From an uncultured Aquimarina sp. (GTDB lineage Bacteria > Bacteroidota > Bacteroidia > Flavobacteriales > Flavobacteriaceae), in NCBI GenBank assembly GCA_947500545.1, contig CANMSO010000005.1, forward strand, positions 248,001 to 312,000: DNA of 64,000 nucleotides, written 5' to 3'. The translations under genes and the position numbers were made by a program. The first letter of the stretch is position 1; each line of letters begins with the position of its first letter. A model generated the notes under the pieces. The model made no database searches and had not been told where the DNA came from. It was given only the letters and a program-made list of their open reading frames with translations. This document shows positions 24,356 to 32,338 of this stretch, one piece after another.

Positions 24356-24880
24356 ATGACAAAACCAGAAGTAATCGAAGCCCTAAAGCAAAAACACCAA
24401 ATACTATATGAATGGCTCAGAAATCATCCAGATCAAAATTGGGTAAAAGGCCCTCAAGATAAGTGGAATACTGGTGAGCACATCGTTCATTTGATTCAAA
24501 GTGAAAATGCCTTAAACAAAGCATTATGGCTACCAAAATTTTACTTAAAATACAAGTTTGGAACTAATAATAGAGACAATCGTACATATCAACAAATCGT
24601 CAAAAAATATCAAGACAAACTAGCAGATAATCCTGGTGTAGTTGCTAATATCTCCAGAGATATGCCAACAATTACTCTCACTAATAAAATTTCTTATATA
24701 TCCAAATTGGATAAGGAAAAAATGAAACTGATTAAGAAGTTCCAAAATTGGACTGAGCATGATTTAGATACTTATCTACTTCCCCACCCTCTTATGGGAA
24801 GAATGACTATCAGAGAAATAGTAATTTGGACAGCTTATCATACTGAGCATCATTACAAGATTTTGAAATCAAACTATTGA
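24356..24880 (+). CDS. DinB family protein
   Basis: 174 residues, four-helix bundle. The metal-binding histidines of DinB/YfiT-like proteins are visible: His in NTGEHIVHLIQSE near 42-46, and HTEHHYKILK close to the C-terminus. DinB-like enzymes use Ni or Zn and often transfer bacillithiol or mycothiol; in Bacteroidota (which lack these thiols or use others) the role is unknown. Third gene of the AraC/YdhR cassette, with a 112-bp gap before it. Confidence 0.8.
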   Translation: MTKPEVIEALKQKHQILYEWLRNHPDQNWVKGPQDKWNTGEHIVHLIQSENALNKALWLPKFYLKYKFGTNNRDNRTYQQIVKKYQDKLADNPGVVANISRDMPTITLTNKISYISKLDKEKMKLIKKFQNWTEHDLDTYLLPHPLMGRMTIREIVIWTAYHTEHHYKILKSNY

Positions 24881-25138
24881 ATGTCACCACAATCCCATTA
24901 CAATAAAAATGAATTTCAAACAATACTATACTTTCTCAAACAAAAGTTGAAAGTAACACTAAGGTGAGTATAGCATAAAAATGCTTTATATTAAAGTGCG
25001 TAACTTTATCGAATCTTTGGGGAAGTAAAAGAAGTATTATGCCTAAGGACTTATAGGATATTTAAGTGATTTCAAAAATGGTGAAGACAAGAAGTATTGT
25101 ATACTTTGTCATTTACGTTTAGACCTAAATAAAAAACA
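24881..25138. other. Intergenic stretch with gene remnants
   Basis: No complete gene. A short frame near 25047-25172 (GYLSDFKNGEDKKYCILCH) lacks a start and has a stop immediately upstream, so it looks like the worn tail of a gene. Nothing else is recognised. Confidence 0.4.
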
Positions 25139-25296
25139 ACCACCAACACCGTATATAAAATATAGCCAATAAGTGCCTAATCCAAAAGTAGTTGTATATT
25201 TATGAAGACCGCCAAATTTAAAAATTTGGCTCGGAGTTAATCCAAAAAGTTAGTGTCTTTCCAAATGCTACGTTTCACACACTAACCGTTGGCCTT
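25139..25296 (+). repeat. attC-like site 14 (group III, 158 bp)
   Basis: Opens ACCACCAAC, 7 of 9 with the cassette start at 23065, and closes GTTGGCCTT. It carries the AAGTGCCTAATCC block and the hairpin GCCAAATTTAAAAATTTGGC, both shared with site 5. Confidence 0.7.
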
Positions 25297-25351
25297 CATT
25301 ATGACTAACTTACTAACCAGGACAAAATAATTTGAAGTAGTAAAGCACAAA

Positions 25352-26268
25352 TCACTGTTTAAAATAACTCGTTTTATATTCTAATCCTATTTTCTTTTCC
25401 ATAAGTAATACTTCAGGTTTATCTTTTCTTAAACCAACTTGCCAATTATTAAAAATCTCCCAATTATCATTAATAAAAATTGGATTCCCATATTGATTAA
25501 TCAAGGCTTTTCGGATTCTATCTTCTTCTCCTTTTCCAGTCAAAATCCATACTACATTTAACTTATTATCTCCAAAACGAGCTTCGATTTTTCTTGGGAA
25601 TCCTAAATAATTAAGACCAAAACAGTTTATCTGAATTTGAGCATAGGGATCTGTTCCATCTAGTTTTTCTGTATTTGTAAAATCGCTGTTAGCTTCTAAT
25701 AATGATTTCAATTCATCAATAGAGGCTCCCATTTTAAGAAATGTTGGAATTTGATTTGAATAATTAGGTTTGGTTTCATCCTTATAGCTCGAATCAAGGA
25801 ATGGATTCTCCCAAGCAAACAGATTGGTATGCATTGCTTCTTTGGTCAATATCCAAGCGACATCCTTGTTTTTCTTTAAAAATAATCTATCAGCAACATA
25901 AACATCATAGTTCAAATAAACTCTAGATGTATCAACACGCTTAGTTGCAAAAACTTTCTGCACATTCCCCCTTACCTCTATGTATTTAAGCGTGTCGTCT
26001 GCAAATGTAAATACAACCTTACCAATTATTCCGTTATCAGTCTTTACTTGAGAACAGATTAGGTGCTCCTCTTTTAATTTTGCTAAGGGAAAACTTGGTT
26101 CATCAACCGATATAGTGTTTACTGTTTTAGATATTTCACTTAACTTTTTAACAGTTTTTTCTAGTGATTCATTCAACTTAACACCATTAAATATTGATTC
26201 AGCCTGTGCATAAAACATGTAAGGTGTAATCAGAAAAATAATTGTAAATATTTTTTTTGCAATTTCAT
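25352..26268 (-). CDS. Secreted hypothetical protein with an interrupted signal peptide
   Basis: About 305 residues, antisense to the array and alone in its cassette. The frame is open to 26398, but its upstream part lies in the next attC-like site. A natural start is the ATG at 26268, which gives MKLQKK and, only if one A is added to the A8 tract (26251-26258), continues as IFTIIFLITPYMFYAQA, a proper signal peptide. As sequenced that ATG is out of frame. The mature part has no recognised domain; it includes two beta-rich halves with Tyr/Asp-rich stretches and ends with a Trp-rich segment (NDNWEIFNNWQVGLRK). It may be frameshifted, phase-variable or expressed by slippage. Confidence 0.6.
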
Positions 26269-26373
26269 AATTGGAAAGTTTCTTTATTACTCTATAAAGA
26301 TTATTATTAAGCTTGATTGTTACAATATTTGCAATAAATAATTCAATGCATTGTAAAAATTGAGAATTAACGA

Positions 26374-26505
26374 AAGGCCAACAACGTGTATAACCCATGC
26401 CTCTGCTCTATACCCAAAAATTAATTATCTTTAAAATAAATTAATTTTTGGGTAACCTAGTGTTGCGATAATTCGGAACAGTCCATACACGAACACGTTA
26501 TCTGC
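26374..26505 (+). repeat. attC-like site 15 (132 bp)
   Basis: Opens AAGGCCAAC, the perfect complement of GTTGGCCTT at 25288, and closes GTTATCTGC. Inner stem of 16 perfect bp (26411-26454, TACCCAAAAATTAATT / AATTAATTTTTGGGTA). Confidence 0.75.
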
Positions 26506-26536
26506 AATATGCAAACTAAAAATTACGACTACAAAA

Positions 26537-27139
26537 ATGACAGGATTTTGGGAAAAAAACTTTGTTGACAAACAAGAAATGTGGGGACTTGAACCTTCAA
26601 AATCTGCTATTCTGACAAAAGATTTCTTTTTAAGAAACTCTGTGAAAAATATTCTTATTCCCGGAATTGGATACGGACGAAATGCACAAATTTTTAAAGA
26701 AAATGAAATTGATATAAGCGGAATTGAAATTTCCAAAACCGCTATTGATTTGGCTCATAAAAACTATGGAACGGATATGACTATTTATAACGGTTCTGTT
26801 ACAGAAATGCCTTTTGATAATAAAAAATATGATGGAATATTTTGTTACGCACTTATTCATCTTCTCGACAAAAATGACAGATCGAAACTGATAAGTGACT
26901 GCTATAACCAACTGACTAAAAACGGTTATATGGTTTTTACAGCCATAACAAAAAATGCACCGAATTTCGGAAAGGGAAAACCAATTGAAAAAGACCGTTA
27001 TGAATTTCATAAAGGAGCAAAGATTTTTTATTACGACCAAGAATCGGTAAAAGCAGAATTTAATGACTTTGGACTTTTTGAATTCAATGAAGTAAATGAA
27101 AATCAGCCAATGTATTTGATAAAATGCAAAAAGGAATGA
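26537..27139 (+). CDS. SAM-dependent methyltransferase (TPMT/TehB-like)
   Basis: 200 residues, class I Rossmann fold. The opening FWEKNFVDKQEMWGLEPSKS matches thiopurine-methyltransferase-like and tellurite-resistance-like enzymes, the SAM loop is ILIPGIGYGRNAQIFKEN at about 39-56, the acidic ribose ligand is in SGIEISKTA, and the motif IV region is YDGIFCYALIHLLDKNDR. Likely methylates a small thiol or metalloid; substrate unknown. Sole gene of its cassette, 32 bp after the core. Confidence 0.88.
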   Translation: MTGFWEKNFVDKQEMWGLEPSKSAILTKDFFLRNSVKNILIPGIGYGRNAQIFKENEIDISGIEISKTAIDLAHKNYGTDMTIYNGSVTEMPFDNKKYDGIFCYALIHLLDKNDRSKLISDCYNQLTKNGYMVFTAITKNAPNFGKGKPIEKDRYEFHKGAKIFYYDQESVKAEFNDFGLFEFNEVNENQPMYLIKCKKE

Positions 27140-27148
27140 ATAAAATAC

Positions 27149-27322
27149 TGCACACAATACTGCATATGTGATCATAGCTCACTAATAATCAATCCAATAG
27201 TTCATATATATTTGCAATGGCGTTACTATTTTATGGAGTGAAAGTTATAAAATAAGCGAAGACTTGCCCATGGCTGGGTAACATTTTACCTCGCTACGAC
27301 ACATATATTAAACGTTAGCTAC
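27149..27322 (+). repeat. attC-like site 16 (174 bp)
   Basis: Opens GCACACAAT (core AAT; 6 of 9 with its cassette start) and closes GTTAGCTAC. The outer arms around GCATATGTGATCATAGC pair with the CGCTACGACACATATATT arm. Confidence 0.55.
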
Positions 27323-27352
27323 AATCTGATTAAACTTAAAACAGATACAGAA

Positions 27353-28063
27353 ATGAAAAAAACAGCTTTTATAATTACATTTTTTCTATGTTTTGGATGT
27401 AAAAATAATCATCATGTTTCTGACACTGACCAGGTAAAAGGAAATGGTCATGAGCATTATGAAGATAAGCAATCTAAACATAGCTCGGCTAATGAGCATA
27501 TGCGCCGATCTTCTGTTAAAGATTTAATCGAACGATTTGAGTCCCCAGAAAGAGATGCTTATCAACAACCTCAAAAAGTATTGGAGTATTTAGGAGACAT
27601 ACAAGGACAAACTATTATGGATATTGGAGCTGGTTCTGGTTATTTCTCTGTGAAATTAGCGGAAAAAGGGGCAACAGTTATTGCTGCCGATGTGGATGAT
27701 GAGTTTCAAGAGTTTCTAAAAAATCGAATCGTAAAAAACAATTTAAAGAACATTGAAACCCGTAAAATACCATACGATTCTCCTAACTTGAAAGAAAAAG
27801 AGGTGGACATGGTATTCATTGTTAATACATATCATCATATTGAAAACCGTCCAAAATATTTTGCTAAAGTAAAAAAGGGTACAAAATCTAACGGAGAGTT
27901 AGTTATTATTGATTTCTTTAAAACTGAAATCCCTGTAGGTCCACCTGTAAACCACAAGTTATCCATTGATGTTGTTGTTAATGAATTAAAAAAAGCAGGT
28001 TATACCTCTGTTAATGTAAACGTAGATTTGCTTCCATATCAATATATTATTAAAGCGAAATAA
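27353..28063 (+). CDS. Methyltransferase-fold protein with lipoprotein signal
   Basis: 236 residues. The start reads as a lipoprotein signal peptide with lipobox LCFGC (Cys16), followed by a His-rich linker (about 20-50). The rest is a class I methyltransferase domain with SAM loop DIGAGSGYFSVKLAEKG near 86-102, acidic AADVDDE and motif NTYHHIENRPKYF. A SAM-binding enzyme outside the cytoplasm is odd because SAM is not expected there, so the signal may be atypical or the domain repurposed. Single gene in its cassette. Confidence 0.75.
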   Translation: MKKTAFIITFFLCFGCKNNHHVSDTDQVKGNGHEHYEDKQSKHSSANEHMRRSSVKDLIERFESPERDAYQQPQKVLEYLGDIQGQTIMDIGAGSGYFSVKLAEKGATVIAADVDDEFQEFLKNRIVKNNLKNIETRKIPYDSPNLKEKEVDMVFIVNTYHHIENRPKYFAKVKKGTKSNGELVIIDFFKTEIPVGPPVNHKLSIDVVVNELKKAGYTSVNVNVDLLPYQYIIKAK

Positions 28064-28082
28064 TATCATACATATAAAAGAT

Positions 28083-28137
28083 AGCAACTAACAACGTATA
28101 AAAACCATTAAAATGGTTTTTATACGTTGTTAGCTTT
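28083..28137 (+). repeat. attC-like site 17 (perfect palindrome, 55 bp)
   Basis: CTAACAACGTATAAAAACC... and its exact reverse complement form arms of 22 bp around a 2-base centre. It closes GTTAGCTTT. Unlike classical attC sites it has no bulged bases. Confidence 0.65.
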
Positions 28138-28382
28138 AATGCCGGAGAATAAAATGACAAAATTCGCACTCAAATTAAACCTTTTTAAAATAGCACGGTC
28201 TAACTTAAAAGAAATCGAAAATTATCAGAAATTATCAAATTGCTTTTTACCATAACTTTTCCCTTTGGACAAGTGACCACAATCAAGCAGTTGATATTAA
28301 TAGCGATGATATAATTGACTTTATAGTTGTAGTCCTTTCTGATGATGGAATTTCCTAATAATAATGTCCAAAAATCAAGAAA
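28138..28382. other. Remnant coding sequence between cassettes
   Basis: A 33-codon frame from the ATG at 28154 ends in TAA near 28254. In another frame a second piece (VDINSDDIIDFIVVVLSDDG) ends near 28360, just before the YHYH lipoprotein gene. Both look like parts of decayed genes; neither is a complete gene. Confidence 0.35.
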
Positions 28383-29156
28383 ATGAAAAATCTAACATTC
28401 TCAATTTTACTTCTTTTAGGAGCTATTATTTTTATTTCATCTTGTAAGGATGATGCGAATGACACAGATGATTCATCTACTGAAAGCAGCACTCCAATAG
28501 CTGCATTTGATGAATTTAACCCTGATGCAGTAACCATTTCATTTGATGGTGATGAAATTACCATTGAATCAAATGGTTTACCTAATCACACGTCTCCATA
28601 CTGGGCTGAGACGGAACCTTTGTATATTGATCCAGTAGTGGCTACTCGTTTGACTCCTGGTGGTATTGGAAGTCGTAGCCTTACAGTTACTGTTCCTTCT
28701 GCACCAGAAATAGCTGCTACCAGCACAGCCACAGGATTGGGCCCGATTGGCATTTCTGTAACGGGAGTTCCTATTTTTAATGATCAAGAAGGAGACAATA
28801 GACCAATAGAAGAAATGATTGTAGAAACATTTGATTATGCAGGAGCTCATAATGGTCCTAGTGGTTACCACTATCATGTAGAGTCCTCGGATGTCCCCGA
28901 AAACACAATACTTTCTCATGATGATGAAAAATTGGTAGGAATCATGGCAGATGGTTTTTTAATTTATGGAAGAAAATGTAATTCAACAGGAGATCACCCA
29001 ACCAACTTGGATGTCTCTGGCGGACATAGTTCTTCAACGCAACACAGTGCCAATGATAAATTTTATCATTATCACATCATTAATGAATTTTATTTAGGAA
29101 ATATCATCGCACTTTTTGCTGTTGATTTACAAGGCACTCCTAATAGCATCATGTAA
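28383..29156 (+). CDS. YHYH domain lipoprotein
   Basis: 257 residues. Lipoprotein signal (Cys after IIFISS, about residue 21), an Asp/Ser-rich linker, then a beta-rich domain and the YHYH motif (GPSGYHYHVESSDV, about 160). The motif repeats imperfectly near 241 (KFYHYHIINEF). YHYH-domain proteins are envelope proteins of unknown function, probably metal-binding at the paired His/Tyr. It shares a cassette with a MORN-like lipoprotein 104 bp downstream. Confidence 0.8.
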   Translation: MKNLTFSILLLLGAIIFISSCKDDANDTDDSSTESSTPIAAFDEFNPDAVTISFDGDEITIESNGLPNHTSPYWAETEPLYIDPVVATRLTPGGIGSRSLTVTVPSAPEIAATSTATGLGPIGISVTGVPIFNDQEGDNRPIEEMIVETFDYAGAHNGPSGYHYHVESSDVPENTILSHDDEKLVGIMADGFLIYGRKCNSTGDHPTNLDVSGGHSSSTQHSANDKFYHYHIINEFYLGNIIALFAVDLQGTPNSIM

Positions 29157-29260
29157 CCACATCTTAGATTATTGATTGAAAAGAAAGCACCATTCGTATT
29201 ATATTCTTATTTGGGGTGGTTTCTTTTTTAGACGAATTACTGAAGTTTAAATCATTTAAA

Positions 29261-29881
29261 ATGAAAATAATTTTTTGCACGCTTTTGTTTTTAAGCTTTC
29301 TATTGATGGGTTGTTCTGAACAAAAAGGAAAATCATCTCCAAGCAGTAATATTGATCTCTTCCTGGAGGTACCGGAAACAATAGTTGTAAAATCAGCTCT
29401 GCAATATAATCCTAAAACATCGTTATGGACATTAAACGACCAATTATACTCTGGTTATGCCGTAAGTTTCTACCAAGATAGTACTCTAAAGGAGAAAATT
29501 GGAATCTTAGACGGGAAAAAGCAAAACGAAGCTATTCAATGGTTCCCTGATGGACATTTGAAAAATGTTACAAATTATCATAAGGGGAAATTACATGGAG
29601 AAAAAAAAATATGGTCTGCAGATTCAGTACATGTCTTAATTGCACAATTCAATTATCATACAGGTAAAGCTCATGGAGAGCAAAAGAAATGGTATCCAAG
29701 TGGTGAGCTCTTCAAAAAGCTGAACTTAAATAGAGGAAAAGAAGAAGGCATACAACAAGCATTTAGAAAAAATGGCGTTTTATATGCAAATTACGAAGCT
29801 CGGGAAGGTAGAATTTTTGGGTTGAAAAAAGCAGCCCTTTGTTACGGACTAGAAGATGAAAAAATTCAACTCGAAAAGTAA
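29261..29881 (+). CDS. MORN-repeat-like lipoprotein
   Basis: 206 residues from the ATG at 29261, chosen because it gives the lipoprotein signal (lipobox SFLLMGC). The mature protein has about five MORN/YwqK-type repeats of some 22 residues (NDQLYSGYAVSFYQDSTLKE, YHTGKAHGEQKKWYPSGELF, NRGKEEGIQQAFRKNGVL). These beta-hairpin repeats bind partners at membranes. YwqK-type repeat proteins are sometimes annotated as antitoxins, but no toxin is seen here. Second gene of the YHYH cassette. Confidence 0.75.
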   Translation: MKIIFCTLLFLSFLLMGCSEQKGKSSPSSNIDLFLEVPETIVVKSALQYNPKTSLWTLNDQLYSGYAVSFYQDSTLKEKIGILDGKKQNEAIQWFPDGHLKNVTNYHKGKLHGEKKIWSADSVHVLIAQFNYHTGKAHGEQKKWYPSGELFKKLNLNRGKEEGIQQAFRKNGVLYANYEAREGRIFGLKKAALCYGLEDEKIQLEK

Positions 29882-29966
29882 TATTATTCTCTGTAAAACG
29901 AGCAAGTTTGTGGAATTAAAAATTGACTCGAAAACAAACAAAATAATTAAACGGATATAAAAACAC

Positions 29967-30104
29967 CAAAAGCCAACACCGTATAAAATTAATTGTTGGT
30001 CCAAGTCTACTTACGAAAATCATCGCAGATTTTCTATCTGTGATTTATTTTCTAACTTTTATGCCTAAACCACCCAACTAATATTATACAAAAACGTTGT
30101 ATAC
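29967..30104 (+). repeat. attC-like site 18 (138 bp)
   Basis: Opens AAAGCCAAC (8 of 9 with GTTAGCTTT at 28129) and closes GTTGTATAC. Carries the inner hairpin AAAATCATCGCAGATTTT. Confidence 0.7.
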
Positions 30105-30129
30105 AATGTTTGAACGTAACAGATATTAA

Positions 30130-30654
30130 ATGAATGATTTTACGAAAATTGAGTATCTGAAGTCTGGTAATCAACGTCAGCAACAAGCTTATCGGACACT
30201 TAAAAAACTGAGTGTTTTTGAGAAACTAAGTAATTATAACCCTATTTTAACGGGGACAATACCAATCGACATTGATTTGCCTGAAAGTGATCTAGATATT
30301 ATTTGTGAATGTGAAAATTATACAAAATTCTCCATGCTTCTAACTGAATTATTTGCTCCTGAAAAGGATTTTAAAATTGCCTTAAGCATTTCTAATGGGT
30401 TGAAATCAATAACAGCTCAGTTCCGGACTGAAAGTTTTGAAATCGAGATTTTTGGACAGAACATTCCAACCGTAGAACAAAATGCCTATAAGCATATGAT
30501 TATTGAGCAGAAAATTTTGAACAAAATGGGGGCAAAATTCAAAGCCGATATTAGGAAACTAAAAAAAGATGGATTGAAAACCGAGCAAGCTTTTGCAAAA
30601 TTACTTGGGATTACTGGAAATCCTTATAAAGAATTATTAAAGTTTGAAATATAA
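30130..30654 (+). CDS. DUF4269 nucleotidyltransferase-like protein
   Basis: 174 residues. The DUF4269 signature is present: LTGTIPIDIDLPESDLDIIC near 40-59, with the G-T/S-x4-D-x-D-like acidic pattern of the nucleotidyltransferase superfamily, and FEIEIFGQNIPTVEQNAYKH near 100-120 with the third acidic position. The family is uncharacterised but looks like a minimal nucleotidyltransferase. Sole gene of its cassette, starting 26 bp after the core. Confidence 0.8.
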   Translation: MNDFTKIEYLKSGNQRQQQAYRTLKKLSVFEKLSNYNPILTGTIPIDIDLPESDLDIICECENYTKFSMLLTELFAPEKDFKIALSISNGLKSITAQFRTESFEIEIFGQNIPTVEQNAYKHMIIEQKILNKMGAKFKADIRKLKKDGLKTEQAFAKLLGITGNPYKELLKFEI

Positions 30655-30661
30655 AAAACTC

Positions 30662-30798
30662 TGTATACAACAACGGCTATAATTCATTGTGATGACATTT
30701 CCTGCCAGAAATTCATATCTTTAAACCGACACTTGGTTCTCACGGAATAGTCCTAGCGGGCAATTCCGCAACTAAACCATAGTCCAACTGTTATACGA
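30662..30798 (+). repeat. attC-like site 19 (137 bp)
   Basis: Opens GTATACAAC (from 30663), the perfect complement of GTTGTATAC at 30096, and closes GTTATACGA. Inner arms AACGGCTATAATTCATTG and ACTATGG-type bases pair imperfectly; inner hairpin GGAATAGTCCTAGCGGGCAATTCC. Confidence 0.7.
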
Positions 30799-30820
30799 CA
30801 TATAAACACAGAACTACTAA

Positions 30821-31567
30821 ATGAATAAAGCTAAAAGAAAATTATTTGGGAATTGGAAAAAATATGTTCTGGAATTCTTAATGTTATTTTTGGCTGTTTT
30901 TTTAGGTTTCTTTGCTGACAATTATAGAGACAAAATATCTGAAAAATCAAGGGAAAAGGAATATATTAGATCACTAATCGAAGACGTAAAAACAGATAAA
31001 GTAAATCTTAATATTGTTATTAAAAATAATATATCAAGAAAATCTTATCTTGATACATTATCTAAAATATGTTTCAATTTCGATCCGAAAGATAACAATA
31101 ACCAAAAACTATATAGATTTTACCCTATCGTAATGACACGTCCTGACTTTTTTATCCCTAATGAACTCACAATGTTGCAGTTGAAAAATGCTGGTGGAAT
31201 GAGATTGATTCATAATAAAACAACTATCAAAGAAATATTAAGATATGACTTACAAAAAACATTAGTGTCAAATCAACAAAAGTATTACGAAAACTATCAC
31301 AACAATGCCATAAATTTAGGGCTAAAAATATTCAATCATAAACAAGTTCGAGAAAGGATTGATTTGTATCAGAGAAAGGATACACTGAAACTGAAAACTC
31401 TCGAATACGAATTGATACAGACTGATAAAAAAATAATTACTCAATTTGGTAATGAAGTTGATATGTACGGTGGAATAGTTGATTATTACAAAAGACTTTT
31501 AGAAGAAACAAATAAACAAGCCGACTCTCTCATCGTAAAATTGAAAGAAGAATATAAAATCGAATAA
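30821..31567 (+). CDS. Membrane-anchored protein (DUF6090-like layout)
   Basis: 248 residues. One N-terminal membrane helix (FLMLFLAVFLGFFADN, about 20-35) is followed by a Lys/Glu-rich helical region (REKEYIRSLIEDVKTDKVNL) and a further helical domain ending in a coiled-coil-like tail (LLEETNKQADSLIVKLKEE). The layout resembles the DUF6090-like proteins of Bacteroidota, of unknown function. Single gene in its cassette. Confidence 0.6.
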   Translation: MNKAKRKLFGNWKKYVLEFLMLFLAVFLGFFADNYRDKISEKSREKEYIRSLIEDVKTDKVNLNIVIKNNISRKSYLDTLSKICFNFDPKDNNNQKLYRFYPIVMTRPDFFIPNELTMLQLKNAGGMRLIHNKTTIKEILRYDLQKTLVSNQQKYYENYHNNAINLGLKIFNHKQVRERIDLYQRKDTLKLKTLEYELIQTDKKIITQFGNEVDMYGGIVDYYKRLLEETNKQADSLIVKLKEEYKIE

Positions 31568-31576
31568 AAAATACAA

Positions 31577-31711
31577 CCACATAACAATAAGTAATTGCTT
31601 ATTCTAGTCTGCTTCAAAGAACCCAACAGAATTTTCAGCTTGGTATATACTTGCAAAAGTTCGTGCTAGTCCGTGCAAATACTCATAAGTGAGACCTTAA
31701 CTTTTATTAGA
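31577..31711 (+). repeat. Degenerate attC-like site at the array's right end
   Basis: Opens CCACATAAC (6 of 9 with its cassette start); the right core is not clear. A 13-base direct repeat TAAGTAATTGCTT lies here (31588) and again at 32209. Confidence 0.35.
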
Positions 31712-32215
31712 ATGAGATATCTAATCCAAAACATTATTCAACAATATGAAGAAGTCCAAAATGGAAAATTATGGATAGGGAGCACATTTACTAGTAAATT
31801 GAGTCAAGTTGATGAAAATATGGTTTTTAAAAGACCGATTATAGGTTTACACAGTATTGCAGAAATAATTTCTCATTTGACATTATGGAGAAAAGAGACA
31901 ATCTTAAAAATTCAGACAGGCCAAGGAAGTAAAACGGATGATTGTGAGGAAAACTGGTTGGCTAATGACAAACTGGAATTGATGGGTTGGCAATATATCA
32001 AATCGGAATATGATAAAACGCTGACCGAATTGATTAACTTATTAAAATCAAAAGATGATGAATTTCTGAATAAAGAATATTATGATACAGATTTTAAAGG
32101 CAATTATAAGTATAGTTTTGTAATTAACGGAATGCTACATCACGACATTTATCATTTGGGACAACTTGGAATAATCATTAAATATTTGAAGGAAAATAAG
32201 AAATGCTGTAAGTAA
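31712..32215 (+). CDS. DinB family protein
   Basis: 167 residues from the ATG at 31712; the 13 upstream codons in frame fall in the preceding repeat. Four-helix bundle with the DinB layout: GLHSIAEIISHLTLWRKET near residues 43-61, with a His pair, and a late His-rich motif (MLHHDIYHLGQLGIIIKYLK). The enzyme activity of this subgroup is unknown. It is the second DinB protein in the window and the last gene of the array. Confidence 0.8.
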   Translation: MRYLIQNIIQQYEEVQNGKLWIGSTFTSKLSQVDENMVFKRPIIGLHSIAEIISHLTLWRKETILKIQTGQGSKTDDCEENWLANDKLELMGWQYIKSEYDKTLTELINLLKSKDDEFLNKEYYDTDFKGNYKYSFVINGMLHHDIYHLGQLGIIIKYLKENKKCCK

Positions 32216-32306
32216 TTGCTTGTTTTCACCTACTCACTAGAATTTTCGACACAAACCCTTTAAGTTTAATAACAAGCCTATCCATTATTTATATTTCTTA
32301 AAAATA

Positions 32307-32338
32307 TTTGCGTAACCGAATGGTTTCATATATATTTG
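32307..32338 (+). promoter_or_regulatory. Bacteroidetes promoter of the arsR-type gene
   Basis: TTTG (32307-32310), a 20-base spacer and TATATTTG (32331-32338) give a full -33/-7 match, 23 bp before the regulator's start codon. Confidence 0.75.

Larger units (their letters stand above)
3469..31720 (+). mobile_element. Integron-type gene-cassette array without a visible integrase (CALIN-like)
   Basis: About 20 units, each one to four genes followed by an imperfect inverted-repeat element that opens RYYYAAC and closes GTTRRRY, in the same orientation as integron attC sites. The nine bases at a unit's start are reverse-complementary to the nine opening its own terminal element: GTTAGGCAC/GTGCCTAAC, GTTGTGTGC/GCACACAAC, GTTAGCGGT/ACCGCTAAC, GTTGGCCTT/AAGGCCAAC, GTTGTATAC/GTATACAAC, GTTGTGAGC/GCTCACAAC, GTTGTGTGT/ACACACAAC and GTTAGCAAC/GTTGCTAAC are perfect, and several others match 8 of 9. 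That is the mark of cassettes that circularised. Genes begin 15-100 bp after the core. No tyrosine recombinase is present. Elements reach 205 bp, longer than most attC sites, so a related but distinct system is possible. The outer limits are approximate. Confidence 0.8.

Noticed and set aside
26269..26398. Upstream part of the long minus-strand frame ending at 25352
   Set aside because: It is continuous with the gene but has no signal-like sequence and overlaps attC-like site 15; kept only as the out-of-frame issue reported in findings.
26630..27175. 181-residue frame on the minus strand
   Set aside because: Exactly antisense to the methyltransferase gene at 26537-27139, which has clear SAM motifs.
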